This document shows, piece by piece, positions 1-11,284 of a stretch of 64,000 bases of DNA (positions within the stretch are counted from its first letter, which is position 1; every line of letters starts with the position of its first letter). The DNA is from Isoetes taiwanensis. Taxonomy: Eukaryota > Streptophyta > Lycopodiopsida > Isoetales > Isoetaceae. A model generated the notes under the pieces. It had not been told where the DNA came from. It did no database searches and was given only the letters and a program-made list of their open reading frames with translations. Where the stretch lies: positions 20,090,441 to 20,154,440 of the forward strand of contig JAJEKV010000016.1 of the NCBI GenBank assembly GCA_021234155.1, given 5' to 3'. The position numbers and the translations under genes are program-made.

Positions 1-542
1 ATAAGAGAAGCTGATAGGCTTCTTCAGCACTATGGCTTGCAGAATTGATCCGCCATAGCACCTTCAAAATTGTTGTACTCTGTGTTCTTTCCGCATTTTA
101 ATCTGCTGTAATCCTCAACTACTTAAAGGAAGATTATCTAACAGCTGCTTGCAGCATTTTTCCCTTGATAATCCTATGATCACACCGAATTCAAATACAT
201 TGTATTCTCTTTTAACATTATTTCTGCATTTTGGGTCATTCTGTTTGATCTGTTTTCCTAGAGTTTTTGAATTTGGGTCCATTGTATGATTTTTTTTCAG
301 AAATACGGACCAAAAGAAGTTTCTGATATTTGTTTTTTTCCCAATAGTTGTCCCCCAAATCGCCTAAAGCCTTCGAAAATCGGCGGCAAATCCACCAAAA
401 CCTCAGGCAATCAGTAATTCAGGCAGAATCTCGGCCGGTTGCAAACCGATGAGGGATGTAAGGAACACTGACTTTATTTGGGTTTAATTTAAAAAAATCT
501 GAGGGCTGGAATATGGTTGGCAGTGCCTCTTATTTATCAACC
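1..542. other. Intergenic, nothing recognised
   Basis: AT-rich DNA with no open frame of note, no RNA gene and no repeat that I can recognise. Confidence 0.5.
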
Positions 543-680
543 ACGGTCGTGTTTGAACCAAAGAAAATACACGGGGTTTTTGTGGACAGCGAGTTTTTTC
601 CGTGCTTTCATGTTAAAGCCAAAGCCAAAGAAAAAACACATCGAGTTTTTCTGATTTTATACTAGTTCAAACATGATCGT
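543..680. mobile_element. Small inverted-repeat element (MITE candidate)
   Basis: The ends are imperfect inverted repeats. The left end reads ACGGTCGTGTTTGAACCA. The right end, read on the other strand, is ACGATCATGTTTGAACTA, so 15 of 18 positions agree. The total of about 138 bp with no coding capacity fits a MITE. I see no clear target-site duplication, so the superfamily is open. Confidence 0.4.
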
Positions 681-2939
681 ACTTGATATAAATAAGGTGC
701 TCGTATGGTTATACTTTATCGCTATCCTGACCGCTGAAAATCAAGCAATCTCGACCATCCTCTTGGGATCTCCAATTTCAAATACTAAATGTCTAAAAAT
801 ACAAGAGTTTACAGTGAGTGACTGCATGGTTGGCCTTAGATTTATGTGTATATCTCTCATATGTAATTTAGATTGGATAGATTATATTCCATTATTCCCT
901 CTCCAAATAACGACACATCAGTGCATGGCGTGTGGTATGGTTGCTTGAAAAATATTTTCGATACATGTGACAGACTAATTTTGTGGACACACAAAGACCA
1001 CGACGTTGAAACTATTTGTCCAGAAAGGATATATGAAAACTTGAAATTAGTTGTGAAAAAGACCGCGATTGAATGCCGAGCGATACCCAGCACAATGGGG
1101 CTCTTCAGCCGGTTGGAGTAAATGGTATCCTTTTGATTAATTTGTCTTCAGTGCAAAGTGGCTTGAGAACAAGTAGCGACAGCTTAGAGCGGAGGTAATG
1201 CTACTGTATTTTTGTTTTTTCTTAAAACCCTGCTGCATATGCTCAGAATTACTAATTCAAAGATTCTAAGAAGATTCTTAGGATCCGATTACGTTGGCTC
1301 CGAGTACGATGGAATCGTGCCAAAGCACCACTCATTCGAAAGCTCTCGATGAGAGGAATCCAAAGACATGGGCCCCACCTTCATCCGATCCCCTCAAGTG
1401 CAAGTTACGTGCTTTTGAAGGTGATTTAAAAAAAAGGAAGCTTCCTAGAAAGTTCATCTAATAAATGCTTTGCCACCTCACTACCTTTTTATTAATGAAG
1501 TGCCATCTCTCTTCATTTTAAAAAAAAATGCAATGTTTATATTATAATGTTATACCGTAAGTCTTGGATTGGATCAAGCCCTAACTTGAATGGAAGGAAG
1601 GAAGGAAGGAAGGAAGGAAGGAAGGAAGGAAGGAAGGATCATCTGGATGTATTCGAAAACCGAGATTTATCGCACGACTTTCGACAACCATGATCGGTCA
1701 TGCTTTGATCTCTGAAGGGGAAAAAGTAAAGGAAAAAGGGGGGAAATGAAAAGGGAAGAGGAAAGTGAGAATTGACTTCTAAGGCGATGTTAGGGTGCTT
1801 CTAGGGGGGCGACGGCAACCGCATGACCTCCGCAACCCCAACTATTTTGAAATGAGGCGTCTGGAAGAGCATCGATCAATGCCGCTACCTATCTTTCCAA
1901 AAATGGCTTTTTCTTTCCAGGTCTAGTAAGTGTACTAGGTATAGCCGCTACTTCAGAACCTTTCTTTCATGCTTCAGAGATGTGATTGGGTGAGGGGACT
2001 TTTGCTCTGTCATTGGTTTTGTATTAGATAGACTAAAGCTGGCAGTTAGCTTATACTTCAAAGATCTTGGGCATCAGAGAGCCTCTTTGTTCCAGTATAC
2101 CTAGGTCTCATTTTTCTATCTAAATGCCAGAGCTTATGAATAGTATATATAGGGGTGGTTTTTTCAGACATGGGCAGAACTTATATTCTCCTTTATATGA
2201 TATGGACTCTTATAAGCTGCACTCACTTGCAGTAGGGTCTGCACTCATTGTAGGCTCATTTGGTCATTTCTCATGCCGGTTGAGTATTATGGCACATAAC
2301 TCCATGTCTTTTGTATTGCTTACCATGTACTGTTTGTGAGATACGAACATTGAGAGCACTCAGGTTTTGTACATTGTGAATGTGTTTAGAGGAAAGATAG
2401 TATTACATTTTGACAGATCCTTAGTGCTTTATAAAGTGGATTCATCCTTCTTGTCTTGTGACTTGCTCCATGTCCTAAAGAGCTGCAGATCTCGTGGGTG
2501 TCGGAGAGGCTTTCATGGAGCAAGGATGGTGACAGTTCATGGAATGGGGCTTTCGGATTCCTCTTTGGCTGATTCTTGTTTTTTCTTCTACACTTTGCAT
2601 GTATCTTGGCTGTTGATGTCTTTTATGTGATTTGTTCCCTTTCCCAGCAAGGAGGGATCGAGATTTATTGGCGAGTTCAGGAACGAATGCTTTGGGCACG
2701 GATTCAGGTCAAATGGAAAGACTTTGGACAGGAGACTAAAATTTCTTCATCATTCAGACTTGGGAGGCCATGTTTCTAGTGTCCAAGGTGGAGCTTGCTT
2801 CATGGTTTTCTAAGAAAGTTGAGCGTAGTGGAGCTGGTGCCTATGCAAATAGTGAAGATGTATATGGGAGTGATTGGACCACCCCCCGCGGAAGGCTACG
2901 ATCCCATCGATCCGAGACATCGGATCGCCATTCTAGATA
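681..2939. other. Intergenic stretch with a GGAA microsatellite
   Basis: Only short open frames occur. The longest at the left, 873-1121 on the plus strand, is rich in Trp, Cys and charged residues but I do not recognise it. A (GGAA)n microsatellite lies at about 1591-1638. Nothing else can be supported. Confidence 0.4.
1591..1638. repeat. (GGAA)n microsatellite
   Basis: About twelve near-perfect GGAA units. The same tetranucleotide reappears at 11362-11407 inside a polypurine tract. Confidence 0.95.
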
Positions 2940-3216
2940 TTTTGCATGCATGCGGGCGGCGCATGCCCGTTCTGGTTGGGAGTTCGCTATTTTAGGCGCG
3001 TTTTTGCTTCGACTTCTCATCGGCGCTTCCTCTTCTCTCTCAGCAGTACCTTAGACTTAGACTTGCTTCTCATTCATCTCAGCAGATTTTCTACAATGGT
3101 GGATAGTGGGTAGCCGCACACATGCAAACTACCCATAAAAAATAAAGGAAAAATCCAATTATATCATTTGGACCCCAACAAAATACAATGCTAATAGAGA
3201 CTGGGCTAGTGTACCT

Positions 3217-3295
3217 GCCGAAAGCTTATCACCTGGATTAAAAAACCCCGCCCTTTCGGGTTTTCGAGGAAAAACCCTAGTGATAAGCCTTCGGC
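3217..3295. repeat. Inner inverted repeat, 16-nt arms
   Basis: GCCGAAAGCTTATCAC at 3217-3232 faces its reverse complement at 3280-3295 with one mismatch. It sits near the centre of the 114-nt-arm element, so one strand could fold into a hairpin within a hairpin. Confidence 0.8.
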
Positions 3296-3482
3296 AAGGG
3301 GCTTTGACAAATGTAAGGCATAAAAATCGCTCCCAAAACCCACGAATGGAAAAGTCGAAACAGATGCCGCTCGTTAACCTGTACTTGCACATCACCAACA
3401 AAACAACAAGACAAAACAAACCTCCCAGAGTGGAGGGGCTGATTACGCGCGTGCCACGCGATAAAAATACAATAACAAAGAA

Positions 3483-3498
3483 GGGGGGGGAGGGTGGG
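3483..3498 (+). other. G-quadruplex motif
   Basis: A run of eight G, then A, GGG, T, GGG. This meets the four-tract, short-loop pattern on the plus strand and lies beside the inner end of the right 114-nt arm. Confidence 0.6.
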
Positions 3499-3623
3499 TT
3501 CAAAGATAATAAGGTACTGCTGAGAGAGAAGAGGAAGCACCGATGAGAAGTCGAAGCAGAAACGCGCCTAAAATAGCGAACTCCCAACCAGAGCGGGCAT
3601 GCGCCGCCCGCATGCATGCAAAA

Positions 3624-3954
3624 CATGTCGGGCGGTTTGTTGGTTTCATGCGAGTCCCATTCTAGAATGTTCTATTTAGTTGGAGGATAGAAGAGAGAAT
3701 CTCTTAGTACATTATTGGAATAGAGAACCGACCTCTTTTAATACTTCTATGCAGGATAATATAGCAGGCCAAGTTAACGCGTGGAATGACAATTGCTCTT
3801 GTGAGATCTTCATTAGCTTGCATCTTTCGGTGGAGGAGCTTCAGATGGTGGCAGCTTTAGGACTTATAGTGATCTTTATCTCTGCGCTGCCTTGAATAAG
3901 TATAATATGTTCACTATATTAATATAAAAAATCTTACCCTAAACAAAAAAAGGG
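3624..3954. other. Intergenic, nothing recognised
   Basis: Short spacer between the foldback-type element and the polypurine tract. I see no gene or named repeat. Confidence 0.4.
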
Positions 3955-4450
3955 TTTGGGGGATGTGAGGGCAAAAAGGCACTGAGAAAAGGGAAAAGGA
4001 AAAAGGGTGGGGATAAGAGAAGAGAAAAAGGCATGGAAAAAGGAAACGGGAAAGAAGAGAAAAAGGGATGGGTAAAGGGAATCTGGGAAAAGGGCACGAG
4101 GGAAAAGGGAAAAGAGAAGGGGAAAGGGCGCGGGAAAAAGGGGAAGAAGGAAAGGTTAAAGAAAGCGGAAAAGGGAGGAAAAAAAGAGTATGGGAAAAGG
4201 GAAGGAAAAAAGAGCATGGGAAAAAGAAGAAAAACGTTGAGGAAAGAGGAAAAGAGAAGGGAAAATGGCATAGGAAAAAAAGAAAGGGAAAACATTAAGA
4301 GAGAGGAAAAGAGAATGGAAAATGGCATCGAGAAAAGGGAAGAGTGAAAAGTTGGCAAATTGAGGAAAAACGAAGGAAAAGGGGGAACAAGAAAAGGATG
4401 GGGAGAAGGGAAGGAAAAAAGAAAGTGGTAAAAGAAAGAACAAGGTGCTA
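3955..4450 (+). repeat. Polypurine tract, GGGAAAAGG type
   Basis: About 500 nt almost wholly of A and G on the plus strand, built from loose GGGAAAAGG and GGAAAAAG units. It gives long low-complexity frames on both strands (Lys/Glu/Gly-rich plus, Phe/Pro/Ser-rich minus) that should not be called genes. A similar tract lies at 11285-11900. Confidence 0.9.
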
Positions 4451-5085
4451 CGCACGGAGGGTTGCCCTTTATGGTCGGAGAGTGAAGTGGCTTAAATCAT
4501 AGTTCAAAGTCATGTTTTGACAATCAATTTAAATTCACAGATTAGTTCTGCTTGTAACGTAAGGAGACTTTGATAAACTTTCAGAGTGCTAGAGATGGTT
4601 ACAGACAGACCCTTTAGGTTTATTGACGGCAAAATATAATTTTGGAGCCAGCTTCCTTGGAAGAGAATGCCCATCTACATAAATTGTCTCCTTGAGTGGG
4701 TCAACTGGAGTCTGTCACAAAGACATGGAGTCCTTATAAACAACTGGGACAAGCTGGAAAACTGGGTGATAAGGAAAAGCTTTCACCTAAGGAAGATTGC
4801 ACACTTTGCCATTGACAATAACTCGCCCTTCAACGTGATGCAACTGCACTAAATGAAAATTCATTCTATGTGGTCACATGGAGAATGAACTATTTAACAA
4901 AATCGGCTCTAGTAGTGAGAACATGAGGTTCATAGTATTGGTATTATGTACCTCCTGCTGCTGCCAAAATCTTGCCGCTCAGGCTCTCTACACTTCTCAT
5001 TATAAAACCTTATGGCATACTGAATTGAAAAAAATCCTTCTCACACGAGACGGGGAAAGGGTATTCCACCATCGGTGCTGGAAAA
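4451..5085. other. Intergenic, nothing recognised
   Basis: No gene or repeat recognised. Short frames at 4667-4852 and 4878-5213 have no features I can assign. Confidence 0.4.
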
Positions 5086-5154
5086 CCCATTCTTGCCCTT
5101 GTCTCGAATGTCCATACTTGCCCTTGTCCCGAATGCCCATTCTTGCCCTTATCG
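5086..5154 (+). repeat. 25-nt minisatellite, about 2.8 copies
   Basis: Units start at 5086, 5111 and 5136. Each contains TTGCCCTT, and the first two end in CGAATG. Copies differ by a few substitutions. Confidence 0.8.
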
Positions 5155-5199
5155 TGGTCCAAGCTTATTCATCAAATTCAAGCTTCTATCTGCCATGCC

Positions 5200-5386
5200 A
5201 GTTAACCAGTTAGACCATCCTCGATTTAGAACGCAAATGACCGCCAGTTTACAGGGTACAATCGGTTTGGAGCAGTCAAAACATATTCTGAGTATATTCC
5301 AGCATATACTGAAGCATATACTCAGGATATGCCACAACCCCATACAAACGAGGGTTTGGCCCCCTAGGGGCAACCCAAAAATAAAT
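5200..5386 (+). repeat. Dispersed repeat with covarying hairpin, copy A
   Basis: Shares blocks in order with 11105-11282: TTAACCAGTT, GTTTACAGG, GGTTTGGAGCAGTC, a hairpin, and a tail with CCCCCTAGGGGCAACCCAAAA. The hairpin arms are 5282-5297 and 5316-5331, pairing over 16 nt with one T-G wobble. The loop is longer than in copy B. Both copies lie in the same direction and bracket the pseudogene cluster. Confidence 0.75.
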
Positions 5387-5576
5387 ACATTATGTGACCA
5401 ACAATGCAAACTTTTTAAAGATCAACCATTTAATAATGAATAAAAATTGTAGAACTGATGCAATTTGGTGGTACGGTTAGTTATCAATCATTGAATTGAG
5501 AAAAATAATCAATTTAAAATTACAATTGACAACTGAAAAATTGGTCAGGCATATTGTATCTCCTTTAAGGAAGGAT

Positions 5577-8500
5577 TTAACAATTTATGCCACATTGCTC
5601 CAAATCGGGACCTTGAACCTTGTATTGGAATGGATCAATCCGAATCCAAAGAATCGAAAGAATTGCAGCCACAAGAATAGACCATACAATCACAATTATG
5701 GGGGTATGCCGTCGCGGTTTTCCTAATAAGCCTAACCAGAATGGATATAAGTGCAAAATGACTTATATGCCAAAAAATAATTTTCCAAACATTCGTCCCC
5801 AACCACTCTTGACAAACATCACAAAGACCAATAACAACCCCAAAAGCGTTGGCGGTCAAAGCATGTAGAAAGCGAGGAATGTATAGGGTTGACCATTTGC
5901 CGGTGTGAGTCAAACTCATCATCGTCATTAGACTTATGCGCCACATTAGACTTGGAAATCACGGTGAAGGACGTTTGTATACTAGCTAAGACTTTAAGAA
6001 GTCCGTAGCAAACAAAGACAAACAAATGGGTGAGACTCGAGATGACCCAAAAGCTATTCATTTCTCCACCATTCTTCACTCACCCGACTCCGCTCCACCG
6101 CATCTCTAATCAAAGACTTGCAATTATACATCAAAGCGGGGACCGAAACCACAAGGCGCCGTGGTGCCCATCCGCAAGGTACAAGCATAATCTTTGTAGC
6201 AAGCACTTCCCTAAAAGGACAAACATTGCAAGAAGTCAAAGTAAGTTGTACCTCTGGAATTATGAACTTTTCAGTCACCAGACAAATTGGTGGTAAAATG
6301 CAATACGCGAACAATGCTATCGATGTAATTGGATAGATTGTGGTGTTTATATATGCTAATCTTTGGCACCATTTCAGTCGACCCCCGTATCCATACCAAA
6401 TTGCAAAGGATTGCCTCTTGAAAAATATTTCTATCGATCCAAGTGCCCACCTATGCACCTGTTCCAATCTGTCTGACAGGTTAGTTGGGGCAGATCCCTT
6501 GAATGCATCCCTTTCAGACATGCAATAAATTGACCTCCAACCTCGACAATGCATTTTAAGCCCAGTCAAGATGGCTTCAGTAATAGAACCATATATCCAA
6601 CCAAGCTGCATAATTCCAAATATTGGTCATGCCAAGTATAGAAATTTAAACAAGTATCCTGATTAATTTCTAACCTCTTTTCCCCATTATGTCTTGTCTT
6701 CATATCCGCATCTAATAACATGTATAGCTTCGTTCAAAAGTGTGTTAGGAGTGTAAATCTGTGTAACACCTCCATTTTCCATAAGCGTTGATGCAATAAA
6801 TAAGGCGATTGACCGAACCTCTTTTCAAAATTCATTTTGGGGGACATCAACAATGATTTCTCATCCTGAAGATCTAGTGCAACAACTTAGGATCAACATA
6901 TGCAAAGCGTAGAAGGAAACGTTATATATGTGAGAGATACATTTCATAAGTTACCTTCCGTCCCTTGCTCAATATCCTCGAGGTTGAATGTAAGGTCGCT
7001 GTTAGCCTTTCTAATCTGGCTCTTATTTTCAAGTGGAGCATCATAACCATAGAGTGCTTGCCTTCTGAAGACGTAACCAGTACCCACATTCATTGGACCC
7101 TGAATGCCATCTAGACCCTTCATGTTTATCTGCCAAAAAATGCTATCTAAATTCACTGCATTAAATGAGATCATCATAAACAAAACTGCACATACATCAA
7201 AGAAAACAGTATTGTGATTAGCATATCGATCGCTTGGATCGACGTCGTCAAATCATTGAGGAAACTGCACATAGCAGACTTCCTTTCCTACATCAGGATC
7301 CATCATGAAGCACATAGCCTCCTTCAAAGCTTTGCTGTTGTTGATATAGTGATCACAATCAAGATTGATGATATATGGTGCATTTGTGAATACACCAGCA
7401 TGGTTGCTGGTATCATTTCCTGGCCATGGTGTACCATCACACATGGTCCACCCTTCTTCTGGAACCTTTTTAGCTTTTGCAACCAAGGCATTAACCTTTA
7501 CTTTAAACTCTTCATATTCTCTCTGCATTCACCAAATCTAGCATCAGACATCAAGCTAAATACCACGTGATGGCGGAAGAGAAAGAAGAAGGGCATTTTT
7601 TAACATGCAATGGAGACCAACTGGCCTACAAGAGAGACAGATAGTGTGTTTGTTTACCTTCATACTTCGGCGTTCTTTCACAAAGGCAGGCTCTACTTTG
7701 TCTTTCATTTCAAGTAGTTTATCTTTTGCTCAAAATACTTTCCAGGAGCACGAGGCTCAATATTGTACTTCTTACAAAAGGGCACCCATTTCTTTGCAAA
7801 TTCAGAAGTCTCAATAAGGGCCTCAAATGTCAATGTCGATGCACCGCCATCAAATACATAACAAGAAACCTTGCCTATAGGGTAGTCAACAGAGAGAATT
7901 GACAGAACTATATTTCTTCAGAACCAATGGAGGCTCCTTGTGTGGATCTCTTGTACTAACATACACATCAATAGGCGGCAATTGTGATGACTTCCATAAC
8001 AATTCTTTACGTTCGAAACAAATCTTGATTTTCGTTGGCAGAGTTGCTCAATAGGGTTTGGCTGTACTCTTTCATACAAACAAAAGGTTTTTAACATCAT
8101 TGTTATGTTAGGACTACAAAACATACGTAGCAAACATAAAGCAATACCTTTAAAGACAAAACTGTCTAGATATGTTTTGCCGAATAGGACTCCATTTTGG
8201 AACCGATCAAAAATCCATGAAAGTGCAAACCAAATCTCACGACATCGATACTAACTATAAGAGAGGCGAGTTCTTGCCGGGGATTGATGAACGGTAGCGG
8301 AAGAAAAAACATGTGACCACAAGGCGGTGACAATAATCATGCGGTATGAATTGATAAGTTTAGATGCTATAGGCACTTTCCTTGACAATGGTTGTCTCGC
8401 CTCGTCCATCCCGTTAATATGACGGTTAGTATCATCCTGTTATCATGACATAAGTTAGTAACATCCACAAATTATCATCCTCTGAGATGATACAAAAAAG

Positions 8501-9460
8501 ATAGAGCATTTTTCATGGTTTATGCATGTTGATGGATGATATATGCATTAACGCATACATTGGATGATTGAGAAGATCATCAGGATCGCCTTCTTCTTTC
8601 GTCTTCAAGTTCTCTTTTCCACTTTTCCAACTCTATAGTCTTTCCTTCCAATGCCCTGTATCTTGTGGTGAATCTATTTGAACTGTAAATACGAAACAGA
8701 ACTATGATTGAGAAAACTAAATTCTACAATTTTCTGTTTTTTGTTCGGGTTAGATTGTACGTTGAAGGTTGGATTCGACATAAGGAAGGGGGTGAATGCG
8801 CTTTCCTCCACCACCAAGAATTGGAGGAATGCCCAATGCATGATGTTTTGCAGGTACTCTAGGAAAGTTGTCATTTTCCTAAACATAAAAAATATAATCA
8901 GATATTAGCTCCCAATCATACTAAATTAAAGCTCTGGCTTATAGTTATAAGTACCTCTTCACCATTGGTTATACAAAGAGGATGCTAAAACTGAAGGGAT
9001 GATCCAGAATCATCAGTGCGCCAGGAGCCCATGCAATCATCTGCAACTTGCTGCATATCCTCGTGAAAACTGAATTCATTTTCAAGATCATCAGCTTCAT
9101 CCTCTTCTTCATCTCCCTCAACACGAGGACATCCTGAAGTTTGAGGTTTAGTAGAATTGTTTTCTTGAAGAACGTGTGACCACTTTATATTACAAGGTTT
9201 AGTAGAATTTAATCAATCAAGACATTATTTATTTGTTAGTCATAGATCAAGATTATTACCTTTAAGGTACGTGTATTTGGTCTTGCAATTGGGACAGGCT
9301 TGCTCGCCATCGTTCCGCTCATATTCATAACAACCTCGACAAACTGGAAAAGCACATTCATTGCAAGCAACAAAGGGCTCATTATTTATTGTAAAACCAA
9401 CATTGCCCATGCAAATCTGGTAGAGTTGCCCGTCTTGCTGTGTCAATTCCTTCACCTGCA
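5577..9460 (-). pseudogene. CESA: Cellulose synthase catalytic subunit (CesA) pseudogene
   Basis: A decayed CesA on the minus strand, 5' end at about 9460 and a CGINC-type C-terminus with TAA at 5577-5579. In order I see: the RING-like zinc finger ([15 protein letters not shown]) at 9262-9460 with splice-like ends; an acidic RVEGDEEEDEADDLENEF stretch near 9125; GGGGKRIHPLPY near 8800; KEEGDPDD; VKERR; the REYEEFKV to [11 protein letters not shown] block at 7253-7528; GLDGIQGP near 7100; [10 protein letters not shown] near 6840; and the block with QVHRW, EEWWRNE and the last membrane helices at 5600-6611. Several frames are needed and stops interrupt it. Catalytic motifs are eroded: SDDG reads FDGG and TED reads TEA, while DxD and QxxRW remain. 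A segment is missing before the DCDHY block. Introns appear retained, so this is a genomic rather than a processed copy. Confidence 0.93.
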
Positions 9461-9526
9461 TGGCAAATATAGGTAGGCTAAATAGCTCAGATCTTCATTC
9501 CTATAATTTCCAAAGATAAATTGTTC

Positions 9527-10400
9527 TTACTTCAGATTTGATAAATACAGGACCCTCATTCCATCCCACCATAAGTTCGCGTGCTCTACTGGATCAATCA
9601 AGCTGTGAACTTTCCAGCAAATCTTCGATGTAGTCATTGAGAACTTGATCATAAAGTTTCTTAAGACGTTCTGAGGCCCGCTCTTTTTCTTTGTCAGAAG
9701 CATTATCCAAATGAAAATTCTCTGTAATGAATCGCTGAAAACCTCCAGTTGCTTCAAACTGAACAGGACAAGAACCAGCAGTAAACAAAGGATTGAATGC
9801 CAGCAAAATAGAAAACGTCATCATATTCCTGAGCAGGATCACCAGCAGCATATGATGCTTTTGCAAGACCACTCAAATCAACCTTACGGCCAACAACTAG
9901 AGACAGATTTTGGCAGTCCATTCTGTGAATGCAGGGGTGTCAAAGTATCAAAACAAGGGCCACTCTGCCACCAGCAACAGCTAATTAGTAGTACTTGTGC
10001 ATTCAGAAAATGCACTGCTAAATTTTATATATACTGAATAAAGCATCCCAGGCTTAGAACTATTTGATGGTCTAAAGTCAAAATGATATGCTACGTGCCC
10101 ACTATAACTTACAAATGTTGAGAATGAAATGCCTGCTAACAATAATACATTGATGTGCATTCCAGCATTATGCCCATGTCATGCTCTAACACAATGTATC
10201 GAGATTGGAATTAAGACTTACAATGGCATGAATGAGGATGCTGCGTGATTCGACAATTCCCACTTCTGCTCCATCTTGAGAAGCAGACCATCCAGGTTCA
10301 TATGCCTCCAGAAAAGCAAGTTTGGCTTTGTTTGGCAAGTCATGAGGATGAACAAATGGAACGCCAAAAGGCCACCCCAGTTCTGCTCACATTGCTGCAC
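9527..10400 (-). pseudogene. Fragments of an unidentified plant gene
   Basis: Two protein-like stretches on the minus strand look like exons of one gene. The first, about 10219-10390, reads LGWPFGVPFVHPHDLP and on to IVESRSILIHAI, and ends at a good donor, GTAAGT. The second, about 9590-9960, includes GRKVDLSGLAKASYAAGDPA and, in another frame, an acidic-basic helical stretch with ERLKKLYDQVLNDYIEDLLE. The frame changes and stops between and within them indicate decay. I do not recognise the family. The fragments sit between the CesA and PPR remnants on the same strand, which suggests one duplicated or captured block. Confidence 0.5.
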
Positions 10401-10960
10401 AGGGACTGTCTGAAGCAGTGAGATGATGCTCTTCACATTTGAGTTGCCCATCCTGAACAAGTGCAGAAATCATAGCATTCCAAGACAAATTATTTATTGG
10501 CATTTCTTGAAATGATTGGTATGCTTCATCTATATTCCCATTCTGAGCATAAGCTGTAATCATGATATTCCAAGTTGTGATATCATGTTCCGGCATTTGT
10601 TTGAAATTTTGTATAGCGTTCTCCAGTTCTCTATGCTTAGCGTACCCTGAAATTAATGAAGTCCAAGACATCACATTTTTGTGAGGCATTCATTTAAAAA
10701 GCTCTAAAGCCTCTGCCATCTGGCCTACCTGAGTAAAGGCTAAAATCAAGGCACTCCATGAAAATATGTCTGGGTCTGGCATTTGTTCAAAAACCTGCAT
10801 GGCTTCCTTTGGTTGTCCCAAATGGGCATATGAAGCAATCATGGTATTCCAAGAAAAAGCATCATGCTCAGGCATTCTGATGAGGAGCTCAAGTGCTTCG
10901 CTAACATTTGTGCATAAGCAGAAAGTGATCTACTCGAAGCTTATCCTCCAGATTGACCAA
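10387..10960 (-). pseudogene. PPR protein fragment, array of 31-residue repeats
   Basis: Minus-strand frame with at least four complete 31-residue pentatricopeptide repeats, each starting MP and carrying the W-N/T-x-M/L-I core (MPEHDAFSWNTMIASYAH is one start). All are S-type length. PPR proteins usually bind organellar RNA. A TGA at 10690-10692 interrupts the frame between two repeats, and a 1-nt shift near 10905 breaks an upstream repeat. There is no start with a targeting peptide, and the array dissolves after about 10450. It is a remnant, not a gene. It shares strand with the CesA and unidentified fragments next to it. Confidence 0.85.
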
Positions 10961-11104
10961 CATATCCATAACCGATTTCCATAAATCTCGCTCTAAGAAC
11001 TCCTTCCCCTTCTCTAAGGGAAGGCTTATGGACCTCGCTCTAATGCTTGGTTAACCAGTTAACCAGTTCCCACACCAGCTTATGGACCTCACTCTAATGC
11101 TTGG

Positions 11105-11282
11105 CGGTGCCGGTTAACCAGTTCCTACACCAGCCGCACAGCAACAATGGCGACCGAGAGTTTACAGGTAAGAGTAGGTTTGGAGCAGTCACAGCATATT
11201 CTAGGTATATTCCAGCATATACCTAGGATATGCCAACAGCCCACATAAACAAGGGTTTGCCCCCCTAGGGGCAACCCAAAAA
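11105..11282 (+). repeat. Dispersed repeat with covarying hairpin, copy B
   Basis: Second copy of the repeat at 5200-5386, same orientation. Hairpin arms are 11195-11210 and 11217-11232, with a 6-nt loop TCCAGC. The central stem is CTAGG with CCTAG here, against CTGAG with CTCAG in copy A, so paired bases changed together. Confidence 0.75.
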
Positions 11283-11284
11283 GG

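Larger units (their letters stand above)
2940..3623. mobile_element. Foldback-type element with two 114-nt inverted arms
   Basis: Bases 2940-3053 and 3510-3623 are reverse complements of each other over 114 nt with 3 differences counted by eye. Each arm starts TTTTGCATGCATGCGGGCGG and ends AGTACCTTA, and similarity stops abruptly on both sides. The 456-bp middle has no coding capacity. It holds a second inverted repeat at 3217-3295 and a G-quadruplex motif at 3483-3498. Long arms around a short non-coding centre fit a foldback element or a non-autonomous MULE-like element. I see no 9-bp target duplication, so the class is unsettled. Open frames inside, such as one on the minus strand at 3159-3626, are probably by-products. 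Confidence 0.75.

Noticed and set aside
3159-3626. 155-codon minus-strand frame
   Set aside because: Most of it lies in the foldback element, including the inverted arm. No protein motif.
3939-4358. Long open frames on both strands (Phe/Pro/Ser-rich minus, Lys/Glu-rich plus)
   Set aside because: They arise from the polypurine tract, which lacks stops in several frames. No start context, domain or codon bias. The same holds for 11201-12002.
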